Below are positions 21,046 to 33,963 of a stretch of DNA of 64,000 nucleotides, piece by piece. Source of the DNA: Epiperipatus broadwayi. Taxonomy: Eukaryota; Onychophora; Udeonychophora; Euonychophora; Peripatidae. Both the position numbers and the translations under genes were made by a program. The notes below the pieces were generated by a model. That model ran no database searches. It saw nothing but the letters and a program-made list of their open reading frames with translations, and had not been told where the DNA came from. Within the stretch, counting starts at the first letter, position 1. Every line of letters begins with the position of its first letter. Where the stretch lies: positions 1,676,001 through 1,740,000 of the forward strand of contig JAQFVV010012490.1 in assembly GCA_028023455.1 (NCBI GenBank), written 5' to 3'.

Positions 21046-22795
21046 GAATGAATTATCCATAAATTAAGACCATGAAATGTAAAAAATAATAATTAATGAA
21101 TCCTAGAAGATGAATTTATAATTGTTAGTTAAGTATATTGTTTTGTTGTTATTACTCAATTTCTTGGTTTATTCATCAATTTCTTACACAATTCAATAAA
21201 TTAAAAAAATCCATTTCTAGTAAATTTATTCTGATTTTAAACAGAAAATTATTAAACATTACAACTATTTTCAAAAATTTTAAGCACATGATAATCAACG
21301 GCTACTAAATATCTTAGTCAATTACATATTTTCAAAAATGTAAATTCACAAATAAAGTCATTACAATCAATTATATAATTTTATGGAATCATATTTAATT
21401 TTGATTTACTATAACTCTCATTTAACACAATTAAAGTAACCTGCAAATATTATTATTAAGAGCTTTGTAGTGTAGTTATCAGTACATCTGTTTTATATGC
21501 CTGAATACAGTGTAGATATTTTTTTCCAGGTCAACCCAACTAACATCTGATTTTTGATTGATAACCAGAATGCTAAATATTAATGTGTTTTTTTTTAAAA
21601 AAAAACAACAACATCTTAAACCTTCATCCAAATGCAATTGGAATGTCTGATAAAATGCTCTCGCTACCATTGTTCCTCTTTAAAGAATTGTTAAAGATGC
21701 CTTTGTCCTGCATTCATCTACTTTATGTATTACTTACTTATATATGCTTTTGATTTATCAGGATTCCTGCATAGCACAGTTAATGGTCCTGTAAAAATAT
21801 TATGTTGAATAAAATATGTTAATTGAATATAATAATTAATTTAAAAAGGGTAATTTATCCATATCATCGAACTGAAGTAGCTGATTTGCATTAGATAAAC
21901 TTGGCAAGGAACATTTTGAAAGAAAACTTTTGAACGAACAAACAAGTATTTGTATCTATTTTTTGGGAAGGAAAACTTCAATAAATTTTAAATCATAATG
22001 AAATAAATTACCATTAACAAATTACAGCATTTTACCAACAAATTTTCAAAATTATCGTTATTATTTTTTGTAATTATTTTAATACTAGTGTTAAAAAGCA
22101 TTAATATTTGTTAAAAGAATTATGATAGCAATGTTTATAACATTTAACTTAAGCCATTTTAATTTTTAAAAAATTAGTTAATTAAAACCATGTAGAAGAA
22201 ATTTTTTATATTTTCTTTAATCTCAGTATTATATCAATTTGAAATTTTATCACAATGATCTAATCAGTATATTATAAAAAAGTAAAATACAAACAAGATA
22301 GCCATTAATAAAGGCTATATAGTGTTTTAAGTTATTACAATACTGTAATAAATGTTTAATGCACAAATTATTTAAAATAATAGTAAACTTAATAGACTTT
22401 CATGAAATCCCAATAATGCATTACGATGAGATAAAAAAAGAAAATCAAACACCATCAAATCACTGTGGTGAAGATGGAGAGATTTGGGTGACTAAACTCA
22501 ATATTGATCATACCTGAGATTCACAAATCAATCAGATCTATATTGGGATATCAGACAAAATGTTTTCACAATAACTCATGGATAACTGATAAATATTCCA
22601 ATTACAATGAATTACTTGCTGCAATACCCAATTTGTGAAAAATAGAAAAAAAATGGTGATTTGGTTTGGAAACAGCACAATAATAACAATTAAAAAAATC
22701 CTACATAAACTAGAAATTTACTAAAGTAGGATTTGCTTAGAAGGAAGGCATTATTATTAAACAGAGCATCAATAGTAAAAGGCATTCCAGGAATA
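21046..22795. other. AT-rich spacer, nothing recognised
   Basis: No gene, terminal repeat or RNA element seen. The short frame at 21479-21670 has no distinguishing property. Confidence 0.6.
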
Positions 22796-22799
22796 GTTT

Positions 22800-22955
22800 A
22801 TAAAATTCCATGCAACAATCTTAAAAGTAAATTAAGTCTTTAAAAATCTCTCAAAATTCATAAAAGTAGAATTTAAAAAAGGTACCATATTTCAGCTCAA
22901 ATATTCAATATCATACTAGTCATAAAACATTATTTGATAATATAAAAGTTATATT
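22800..22955 (+). repeat. Third, diverged copy of the fold-back arm
   Basis: The stretch TTCATAAAAGTAGAATTTAA...TTTCAGCTC...ACTAGTCATAAAACATTATTTGATAAT...AAAAGTTAT aligns with the right arm of the inverted repeat at about 20630-20735, in the same orientation, at roughly 70% identity by eye. Confidence 0.5.
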
Positions 22956-25063
22956 ATCTTTTATTAAATTTATGAAATCAATAAAAAAAGTCACTTGATT
23001 AATCATTTTGGATTGATTAATCATCAATATTATAAGAATTTCTTTTAATGATAAAAGTGAATGACATTTATTTTGCATAGTGAACAGTTATGTATGTATT
23101 TATATGTGCATGATAATTCCACCCAAGTCTCAAAATTTAAGTAAGATGGGGAAGATATTTATTATTATATATTTTTTACAAAAAAAAAAAAAAATTAAAA
23201 AGGCTTGGACCATAGCCAAAGATCAATTCGTAATAAATAAAGATACCAGCACCCCTATCTCAAAGAAATGGGCTCTCTAAGAAGATTTCAAATAAAATTT
23301 ACATAGCTACACAACAAATTAAAATGAATTTGAATATGAACAAGAATACTTAAATACCAAGAATAATAAATAGTAATGACATGCTCAGCAAGAATAAAGC
23401 CAATTTTTAAAATAATATGTCTATCTTTTCTTTATAAACAACTGAAGATTTATATGTTTAAAAATATATATATATTATTTAATAATTGTAATTTTATTAA
23501 ATCATATAGTTTTTGAACTCAATAAATATTTAATTAACAAAGATTTTCCTAGAAAAAAAAATACCGAGTAGGTTAGATAGCTTCTGAATAATTTATTGTT
23601 TTATGATTCCCTTTTTGCTTCACACATTAGCTAAATATAGATAGATAGATTAGCAATGAATTGATTACTTAAGAAAAAAGATCGATGCTCTCTGGAAAAT
23701 TCTCCCCACATGAAATATTTAAAGTTTCACTCAAAATAAAATTTCAACTCATAGTCATAGCAGATGCCTATGATAACCACTGCACTGCAAAGACCTTCAA
23801 TATACTGCATATATAAGCAAGACTTAAGCAATTTAAAATTTTGCAAAATAATGTAAATTTAATTAATCAATTTTTATTAGATAATATAATATTTTGGAGT
23901 TGTTTTTGCAATTATTTTCTTCTATTATATATGTTTTATGATTGTATGGACATTGCTTACCATATATGGTTAGAGTCAATTAATGAATTTTAAGTTGTTG
24001 CATAATAAATGACCATTTTCTTGTTTAAAAAAATCATAAGGTTTCCTAAATAATGTACACACATGATCCATAGTTTAACGAGAGAATGTTCAAGAGCAAG
24101 TGTTTTCTATGTATTTTTAGGAGAGAAGAAAGTTGAATAATGACCGAATATGCATTTATTTTATTAATGCCAAATATATGCTATAAAAGTTAAAAAACTT
24201 GTTCTAAAAAATAAAAATAATGTTGACAATTAATAATTATTATTTATAAATAAATTGTAAACATGAAAACATGTAAAAATATTAGAAATATAGAATAAGC
24301 TCAGATATTTATCAAAATTAGTTTTTTTTTTTATAGTGTAAATGATATCATTCAAAATTTATAATCATTTTTATATAAAAAATAATTCAATAAAATGAAA
24401 ATTGATAAGAAAAGAAAATTTAAAAGATTAAATTATTATTTTTTAAGTTAATTAAAACTGAAATAAATTTCTAGGATGTTGGCTATTTTGAGAGACAATT
24501 TAGCAAACAATTTTGGAATAGACAAAAAAAACTTGTTTACTGATAAGTTATTAAATAGTGTGGGATTACGGAATACTGATTTTAATGTTTAGTTTTAGTT
24601 ATAGCATAGGTTGAGAAATTATTCAAATATGATTTCAAACATTGGAGAACAATCAACATTCTAGCATTTTGTGTAAACTTAGTGATCAGAAAAGTTCTAA
24701 TCTGCAGTTTAACAGACTTTCTGAGAAGACTTGAAAATTATTTAATCACTGATATATGCATCTAAATCCACCACTAATTCCAGTTACAGGTAACACTGAT
24801 GAGAAATAGCTTGTTGAACTTTCTGAAGTGCTGTTACTATGTGGTAAATGTGTCTGCCTTTCTTATGCTGTGGTGTTTTGTATGTAAAAGACCTAACTAC
24901 TAAATTTCCATGTATTATGGTGAAAGTGTAATAAAATTTTAATTGTTGACAAAAAGTAAACTCATAACAAAAAAAAAAAAATTGGTCAATGTAGTAAGAA
25001 CAATTATCATAAAACAAGTACTAAAAAAATTTGATCAGTCTATTGCATGCAAACAAAGAGTTC
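22956..25063. other. AT-rich spacer, nothing recognised
   Basis: AT-rich DNA up to the target duplication of the second LTR element. No gene seen. Confidence 0.6.
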
Positions 25064-25067
25064 ATAC

Positions 25068-28000
25068 TGTGCCGGTCAAAATATGCTTATCCATCTAACA
25101 CGAGCTGGAACTCACAAAATGTACTTCAAACCCAGTCGAGCCTGAGATTTTGGTCAGGGACAAGCCTGGATTCGAACCCACTCTCCAAGCCCCAGGTCAA
25201 ATAACTAATGGACAACATAACAATGATGGCACATGAGAATTAATTCTTACTCCGGCCCGCTAGCAAATCTAGCAAATTGGAGAAAACAATAAAACTCATG
25301 GACTTAAACATATATATAAACAACTTAATACTAGAGACATTCCAAAGATAAAATCTAATATATTAATTTAAATAGGGGCTTTACTAATGAAAAGCTATGG
25401 GCAATTAGTGAATTGGATTGATTTAATAATGAGACAGAAACTAATAGATAATGAATTATAAAATATATTTATTGACAAATTTCATATGTATCTTGATATA
25501 ACATTATTTAGCATGCAGGCATTTTATTTATAAAGCAACATTTCTAGGCCATTTGAACAATAATTGATACGTTGGCAAATAGGTTTATTGCTATTATTTA
25601 AAGGAGCCAAATATCACGCTATACCACTAATCACTACATTAACTTATTAGTTATGTCCTATTTCTAATCAGTTTGAGTGGCTCATACATGTAATCAAACC
25701 AAGTCTGGAGTGAAATTTAATAATACATGTGATTATAATAAGTTTTTACATTAAATATGGGCATATATAGCATCCCAGATAGCTTAGATCGAACGGGTTT
25801 TCAAGAATGCTTCGGATCAACGCCGAAGACTGCATATTAGGGAGATAGAGTTGGCTATAGCGATTTTACTAATATGCTAAACACAAGTAAAATACAATAT
25901 TAAAGTTGCTCTGTGGATGGAAGAATAGTTTTAGGGTTTTTGTGAACAAACAACGGTTTACTCATATAACTGGTCGTCATGCTGCAAAAAGGGAACCTTT
26001 ATTTTGTTCATAAGAAGCGGGGGACTTACGTGCTAATCTGGCCCTTAGCTCAGTATTAGCTACTGCACTACCCATAAAAGAGGAAGATGGGCTGGACTTA
26101 CCGTGACTCCATCTTATATATATATAAAAACAGCATAACGATAATATATTAATAAGTTTCACATCCGCCAAGCTGATGGATATCATAAATTAAATATTAT
26201 ACATCAAATGAACACAAGATCATCAGCTTGATCAAAAGAGCCAACTCTGTAGCATGAGAAATACGATATGCTACTGACGGGAATATATATATACAAACTT
26301 TACTTTATCCCGTTCAATCTCTTTAGTTATCTATAACTACTAAACTTTTAAAAGGGGGAAAAGTATATTTAATAAGGGACTTATGAATACTTTACTAAAA
26401 AAATATACTTATGATTGCACTCCAGGCTAGTTTAATCTTTAGTAACATAATAATTAAAGGTTGAAAAGCCACATTTTATATTTATATTAATTAATTAATA
26501 AATGACTAAATAACAATGAGCACAAACGGGTCGCCGCTATTTAGAAATAGGTTTTCGAAACAGCGCATGAATGACACTATAATAACTAAATAATTTGAAG
26601 ATTTTAAATTATATCTTTAAAAAAAATATTTGGTAATTAAATGCATGCCATTTCGAAATGTAGGTATAACTAATAATTATTAAAATAATCAAAAAGGAAA
26701 ACAAATATACTGCAGTGATTAAGTTATATAGCAAAATATTAATTAACAAAGAAATTTAGCAAAAGTATTTCATTTATAGATTTTAAAATATTATTTAGAA
26801 AACAATTTTAAAAAGAAGTTACAATAATATATTAATAAAGAACTTAGCAAAAGTATTTCATTTTATAGAATTTAGAAAACAATTTGGAAAGAAGTTGCAA
26901 TAATATGGTTAGCTAACCTGATTTTGAAGAAATAAAGATTGTTTTGAAATTTACACAGAGCTCTGCTATTTTAGTAATATTAAGACAGTTCTCCTATGGC
27001 TGAACTGGAGATATTTGAGCTGGAACGAAGGTGACTTCTTTGGCGGCTTACGGCATGTTATATTTAGTTGGGAGATGATTTTAAAATAGTGTTCCTGTAG
27101 CTGGATTAAAATTGGGATGAAGGCAAGTCCTTTTTAGCAGCTTACGGCATCTTTTATTTGATATAAGCTTGTTGATTGTTGCTTCGGCATTCCGTCATGG
27201 GAACGGCAGCAAAATTTTGCCTGACTTTAGCCAGACATGGTAAAATTAAACAATTTATTACTTCTGATATTAACAGCTCTTCAAAAGCAAGATGGAGTAT
27301 ATCTTACCGTTTAAAAGAGGGCCTATTTATATATTTCCATTAAACCTTAACATCTTTTTGGAATTTCATTTGCCTTGGGACCAATTGACTTTTAATTAAA
27401 CAAAATCATATAATCTATTTTTTACTACAGATAACGTCTCCGAGGTGTTATATTTAATTTACTTAAAATTATTAAAATATATAAATCATATAATTTGATT
27501 CAGATTTCACTAATTAAATTCCTTTCTAGGTGTTATAGAATGTTAAAGCTTAGCAGAAGGAACGGTATTCTGATTTAATGATAAAGTCTTTTGTTGCAAA
27601 CAAAAATCAATCAGTAAACTAGATTTTACTTTTTACCCAGGGTGCAGTCACTAATTGATTTCTTGTTTACACAAAATTCTCATTTTTAATTACAAACGGA
27701 TGATTTTTATTTTACTGAAATAAATAACTTTTAACATATTTGTTTTTACAATATTATTTGTTTATAAAAAAAAAAGCAAATTTAAAGAAAATACTTTAGT
27801 TTCAATTATATATGTAAAACATTAAATCAGAAAACCGTTAAATATAATTTAAAGAAAATGTTTTACATTATCTTTATTTAAACTTAAATATATATATCAT
27901 TCCAATGTTTAACTTATCCATCCACATACGAATATAATAGCAAATATAATTAAGAATTGACTGAAAATTAATAAAACATTTTATAATAATTTATGAGCAT

Positions 28001-28225
28001 TTCTCCGCTATAATTTTATCAAACCTGTCTAATTATAGCGTGTTTTCGTATGTAAATGGATGATGCCATTCAAGCGGCCATGACAGCAAAGTTTTCCCGC
28101 TCGACTTATATATTACATTTTTACATTTAAGATTTTTACATTTAAGATAGGTTCGAAACTAGTTCAGATGAGTAGGTCATTAGGTTGATGGTGAAACGGA
28201 AAGAGATTGGAAGGTTTACGTTTCA
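25068..28225 (-). repeat. Left LTR (3' LTR in coding orientation) of the second element
   Basis: Begins TGTGCCGGTC and ends ACGTTTCA. It contains an 80-90-bp tandem duplication at about 26743-26909 that the other LTR has only once. Near its left end is a tRNA-like minus-strand box B (GGGTTCGAATCC at 25168-25179), suggesting an ancestral SINE or tRNA fragment captured in the LTR. Open frames such as 25977-26186 appear in both LTRs and are not supported as genes. Confidence 0.8.
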
Positions 28226-28689
28226 TATCAGTAAACTTAGTAAAAAAAAAAACAAATAAAAAAAAATGTCTTTACTTATATAAATACAGAGCTAAATTAT
28301 GGCTTCTTTTTACGTATAGGAAATGTTACACTATACAATAAATTTAATGCTTCTCGCAATTATCAATACATACAATGAAATCATCGGTTATTAGTAAATA
28401 TTTTAAACCTAAACAGATATACACTCAAATGAGTATATATCTTGGTCAAAATAATGGATATGTTTAAAATATAATGCGTGTACTAAATATATAAAAGGGT
28501 ATATAGATAATATATGGATAAAATATAAAGTATATAATATATAAAATGTATATAGATAAAATGTAAAGTGGATAATAACAATATAAAGAGTATGTAAATA
28601 AATATAAAGTGTATAATATATAAAGTGTATATAGATAAAGTATAAAGTGTATAATAAATCACTCACACACACAAAAAACTAACAATTTA
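28226..28689 (-). repeat. AT-rich 3' internal segment with a tandem array
   Basis: About 28445-28660 is an irregular array of 18-25-bp units based on TATAAAGTGTATAATATA, on the 3' side of the gag-like gene. The frame at 28409-28672 (Tyr, Ile, Leu and His only) is a by-product of this array. No polypurine tract is clear at the LTR junction. Confidence 0.55.
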
Positions 28690-30048
28690 AATAGGATCTG
28701 GGGGTTGTTAAGGAGTAACTCCATGCCGGGTTTGAAACAACATCCCAACAGATCACTGTCATCATCATCGGTTGTCCAACCATCTTCATATTTTTCTTTC
28801 AACTTCACAGGAGGTCACTTAGGGTGCATTGCCAAACTTCGTGAGAATTCGCTGCCTTCATACGGTATCTTATTATGCAGCTCGAGATCCTTTTCTTCAA
28901 ATGTGGGCTCCTGTTCTGCTACAGATAACTTACTAGTATTTTCTATAATAGTTTCTTGGCATGGGGTGTCTAGATGCTTTATTATTAATATTAAGCACGT
29001 TTACCATTGCTTGCGTACATTTTACATTCCTTTCCTTTTCAATGGTCTTTTCTTCAGTAAGTGCTTTTTCCCATTCCTTGCTTTGACTTTGTGTCACTTG
29101 GGATTCATTCTTTTCCAACCCAATTTGTTCTTCATACAGAGAAAATGTGTTATTTTCATAATTAAGCTGGCACTTATGTTCGCGTAAAAAGTCGTTTCCT
29201 TTGATTTTGGTGCTTTCATGATCGACCTGGGCTTCCCCCTCTCTAAAATTATTTTTAACCTCATCTAACATTTCATCAACTTGTACTACCTTCTGTCTGT
29301 GAAGTTTGTTAGCTTGGTAATCACTAGCAAAGTTGCTTTCCTTACTTTCCTTTTCTCTCTCTTCTTTCATTTCTGCTACATCTCTCAATTCTGGAATACA
29401 TGCTGTGATGTTTTCTTCTTTGTCAGCTACTTGACTTCTTTGTAGCAGGTTTTCTTTTATTTCATATATTTCCTCTCTGATCTCCCTTTGGGCTTCTTCA
29501 CACTCTTGGAATTTGCTGTTAAATTCTGCCCCCACTTTAAAGACCATTTCTTTCAAACTCTTTTCTTGGCAGTCTACTTGTTCAACTAAAGCTTTAACTT
29601 CGTCTTTAATCCCAACAAATTCCTTACTATTTTCTTCCTGGTTTTTATGTAACATTTCTTTAAATTCTCCCCTAATTTCTTCAGATTTCTGCTGGCAGCT
29701 GGTTGACAATTCCTGTAGACCCTGGCACAACATTTCTTCCAGCCTTTTATCTCTGTCTGCCATCTCTTGTCTAATATCTCTGCTAAGGGTTTCAAATCTT
29801 TGACATTCTCTGATCCCTTTCCTCCATTTTCTGATCCCTTTCCTCCATTTTCTGATCCCTTTCCTCCATTTTCTGATCCCTTTCCTTCATTTTCTGATCC
29901 CTTTTCTCCATTTTCTGATCCCATTTTTATTCCATTCCTCCATATCCTGTCTAAGCTATCTCAGCAACCAGTTAAAATCCCAGCCTTCCTGCTTAATCTT
30001 CTCCATCGGTATCTGTTTCGACATTTCTGTAACTAAATTCTCTGGCAT
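28690..30048 (-). pseudogene. Gag-like coiled-coil protein, frame-broken
   Basis: The likely start is the minus-strand ATG at 30048 (MPENLVTEMSKQIPMEK). An in-frame stop follows after about 30 codons, near 29957. Next comes a 21-bp tandem array (about 29806-29933) that is open in more than one frame, then the longest frame, 29763 to 28933 (276 codons from MADRDKRLEEM). That frame is Glu/Lys/Gln-rich with heptad-like spacing over most of its length, consistent with a long coiled coil. After its stop another frame continues to about 28690 with an acidic stretch, WTTDDDDSDLLG, and CCFKPGMEL. No tryptophan-pair capsid motif or zinc knuckle is visible, so the gag call rests on position behind the LTR and leader and on coiled-coil composition. 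At least three frame breaks separate the pieces. Confidence 0.5.
29806..29933 (-). repeat. 21-bp tandem repeat inside the gag-like gene
   Basis: About six copies of a 21-bp unit containing TTTTCTGATCCCTTTCC (plus strand). Because 21 is a multiple of three, each frame gives a 7-residue repeat: KGSENGG in one, KWRKGIR in another and ERDQKME in the third. The third looks most like a natural coiled coil. Confidence 0.8.
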
Positions 30049-30887
30049 AGCTACAGTTTTCAGTTATCTTGTACAATCCTTTCAAAATTATTATTTTTGC
30101 ACTTAATAAATATTTGATTTTTAAAACTTTTATACTTTTAATATGGCTGTTTGCTGCTCTCCCCCTTCAAGAACGACTCGTTCACTTCCATCCCAACTCT
30201 ATGCCTAACTCACTAATATATCTATAAGCTTACACCAGTTGATACCCGTCCAACATATAACAATCAAGAAAAAAAAATTTTGTCGCCCTACTTTTTATTT
30301 AATTTATTTAATAAAGTATATGAAACCTTTTTTATCTTTTTTAAAAAATCCCTTCTCTTCTTTTTTAAAAAATCCCTTCTCTTTTTTTTTAGCTAAAGTA
30401 TAACACATATTTTAATATTAAAGGTGACTTAACAAAAACTTAACTCACCCCCAGTCTCTTCTTCCAGCTGTTTTTATATATATGTATACATACTTAAATA
30501 GCTCATATTTATGACCTAATTTCGTTTACCCGTCTGCACCGATTTCAAACCTTTTAACTTTTGGTTAATTTGACGTTACTTTTATATATATATTTCTTAC
30601 TCATTTTAAACCACTCCAATTCATAAAAATACTTTGATAAAACAATGAGACCCCCATTTTCTTTTAATCTAAATTTCTTTTCTCTGCTCCCTAATGATAA
30701 ATTTATAAGAGGATTTATAACTTGATCAATCATCCTCGGGCACCAGTCACTAGTGAACAGGAAAGACACAATAAATTTAATAATTTTTTTTTTGCTATAT
30801 ACACACAAAAGTCCATAACTCAGAGTATGTAGGTGTTTACATTGAAGCCTCACTTGGGCATCCAAACGCGGTAAAAAAAAAACCCTA
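30049..30887 (-). other. Leader of the second element
   Basis: About 840 nt between the LTR and the gag-like start. A 103-codon minus-strand frame (30554-30865, MDAQVRLQCK) starts on the primer-site-like sequence. It resembles no family and has no supporting composition. Long T-rich runs lie near 30270-30400. Confidence 0.4.
30847..30864 (-). promoter_or_regulatory. Primer-binding-site-like sequence, lysine-tRNA-like
   Basis: On the minus strand TGGATGCCCAAGTGAGGC lies about 23 nt inside the LTR boundary. It shares GCCCAA-GTG-GGC with the complement of the tRNA-Lys(CUU) 3' end and AA-GTGAGGC with the primer site of the other gag-only element. The distance from the LTR is larger than usual, possibly through expansion of the intervening T run. 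Confidence 0.4.
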
Positions 30888-33800
30888 TATGCCTGTCAAA
30901 ATATGCTTATCCATCTAACACAAGCTGGAACTCACAAAATGTACTTCAAACCCAGTCGAGCCCGAGATTTTGGGCAGGGACAAGCCTGGATTCGAACCCA
31001 CTCTCCAAGTCCCAGGTCAAATACCTAATGGACAACATAACAATGATGGCACATGAGAATTAATTCTTACTCCGGCCTGCTAGCAAATCGGAGAAAACAA
31101 TAAGACTCATGGACTTAAACATATATATAAACAACTTAATACTAGAGACATTCCAAAGATAAAATCTAATATATTAATTTAAATAGGGGCTTTACTAATG
31201 AAAAGCTATGGGCAATTAGTGAATTGGATTGATTTAATAATGAGACAGAAACTAATAGATAATGAATTATAAAATATATTTATTGACAAATTTCATATGT
31301 ATCTTGATATAACATTATTTAGCACGCAGGCATTTTATTTATAAAGCAACATTTCTAGGCCATTTGAACAATAATTGATACGTTGGCAAATAGCTTTGTT
31401 GCTATTATTTAAAGGAGCCAAATACCACGCTATACCACTAATCACTACATTAACTTATTAGTTATGTCCTTTTTCTAATCAGTTCGAGTGGCTCATACGT
31501 GTAATCAAACCAAGTCTGGAGTGAAATTTAATAATACATGTGATTATAATAAGTTTTTACATTAAATATGGGCATATAAAGCATCCCAGATAGCTTAGAT
31601 CGAACGGGTTTTCAAGAATGCTTCGGATCAACGCCGAAGACTGCATATTAGGGAGGTAGAGTTGGCTATAGCGATTTTACTAATACGCTAGGCACAAGTA
31701 AAATACAATATTAAAGTTGCTCAGCGAATGGAAGAATAGTTTTAGGGTTTTTGTGAACAAACAACGGTTTACCCATATAACCGGTTGTCATGCTGTAAAA
31801 AGGGAACCTTTATTTTGTTCATAAGAAGCGGGGGACTTACGTGCTAATCTGACCCTTAGCCCAGTATTAGCTACTGCACTACCCATAAAAGAGGAAGATG
31901 GGCTGGACTTACCATGGCTCCATCTTATATATATAAAAAAACAGCATAACAATAATATATTAATAAGTTTCACATCCGCCAAGCCGATGGATATTATAAA
32001 TTAAATATCATATATTAAATAAACACAAGTTTATCAGCTTGATCAAAAGAGCTCACTCTGTAGCATGAGAAATACGATATGCTACTGACGGAAATATATA
32101 TATATATATACAAACTTTACTTTATCCCGTTCAATCTCTTTAGTTATCAATAACTACTAAACTTTTAAAAGGGGGAAAAGTATATTTAATAAGGGACTTA
32201 CGAATACTTTACTAACTTCTGATTACACTCCAGGCTAGTTTAATCTTTAGTAACATAATAATTAAAGGTTGAAAAGCCACATTTTATATTTATATTAATT
32301 AATTAATAAATGACTAAATAACAACGAGCACAAACGGGTCACCGCTATTTAGAAATAGGTTTTCGAAACAGCGCATGAATGACACTATAATAACTAAATA
32401 ATTTGAAGATTTTAAATTATATCATTAAAAAAAATATTTGGTAATTAAATGCACGCCGTTTCGAAACGTAGGTATAACTAATAATTATTAAAATAATCAA
32501 AAAGGAAAACAAATATACTGCAGTGATTAAGTTATATAGCAAAATATTAATTAACAAAGAATTTTAGCAAAAGTATTTCATTTTATAGAATTTAGAAAAC
32601 AATTTGGAAAGAAGTTGCAATAATATGGTTAGCTAACCTGATTTTGAAGAAATAAAGATTGTTTTGAAATTTACACAGAGCTCTGCTATTTTAGTAATAT
32701 TAAGACAGTTCTCCTATAGCTGAACTGGAGATATTCGAGCTGGAACGAAGGTGACTTCTTTGGTGGCTTACGGCATGTTATATTTAGTTGGGAGACGATT
32801 TTAAAATAGTGTTCCTGTAGCTGGATTGAAAGTGGGATGAAGGCAAGTTCTTTTTAGTGGCTTACGGCATCTTTTATTTGGTATAAGCTTGTTGCTTCGG
32901 CATTGGATGGATTGAACTTCGGTGTTCCATCACGGGAACGGCAGCAAAGTTTTTCCTGACTTTAGCCAGACATGGTAAAATTAAACAATTTATTACTTCT
33001 GATATTAACAGCTCTTCAAAAGCAAGATGGAGTATATCTTCCCGCTTAAAAGAGGGCCTATTTATATATTTCCACTAAACCTTAACACCTTTTTGGAATT
33101 TCGTTTGCCTCAGGACCAATTGACTTTTAATTAAACAAAATCATATAATCGATTTTTTTACTACTGATAAAGTCTCTGAGGTGTTATATTTAATTTACTT
33201 AAAAATTTATTGAAATATATAAATTATATAATTTGATTCAGATTTCACTAATTAAATTCCTTTTTAGGTGTTATTGACTGTTAAAGCTTAGCAGAAGGAA
33301 CGGTATTCTGATTTAACGATAAAGTCTTTTGTTGAAACAAAAATCAATCAGTAAACTAAGATTTTACTTTTTACCCAGGGTGCAGTCACTAATTGATTTC
33401 TTGTTCACACAAAATTCTCATTTTTAATTACAAACGGATGATTTTTATTTTACTGAAATAAATAACTTTTAACATATTTGTTTTTACAATATTATTTGTT
33501 TATTAAAAAAAAAAGCAAATTTAAAGAAAATACTTTAGTTTCAATTATATATGTAAAACATTATATCAGAAAACCGTTAAATATAATTTAAAGAAAATGT
33601 TTTACATTATCTTTATTTAAACTTAAATATATATATATATATCATTCCAATGTTTAACTTATCCATCCACATACGAATATAATAGCGAATATAATTGACT
33701 GAAAATTAATAAAACATTTTATAATAATTTATGAGCATTTCTCCGCTATAATTTTATCAAACCTGTCTAATTATAGCGTGTTTTCGTATGTAAATGGATG

Positions 33801-33963
33801 ATGCCATTCAAGCGGCCATGATAGCAAAGTTTTCCCGCTCGACTTATATATTACATTTGTACATTTAAGATTTTTACATTTAAGATAGGTTCGAAACTAG
33901 TTCAGACGAGTAGGTCATTAGGTTGATAGTGAAACGGAAAGAGATTGGAAGATTTACGTTTCA
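30888..33963 (-). repeat. Right LTR (5' LTR in coding orientation) of the second element
   Basis: Aligns along its length with 25068-28225. On the plus strand it starts TATGCC where the partner has TGTGCC, so the terminal G has changed to A at 30889. The matching box B-like site is at 30988-30999. It is followed by ATAC, the target duplication. Confidence 0.8.

Noticed and set aside
28409-28672. An 87-codon Tyr/Ile/His-rich frame
   Set aside because: Produced by the AT-rich tandem array; low complexity only.
28705-29187. A 160-codon plus-strand frame in the second LTR element
   Set aside because: It lies antisense to the coiled-coil gene and is Ser/Phe/Cys-rich without motifs. The minus-strand frame has coherent coiled-coil composition.
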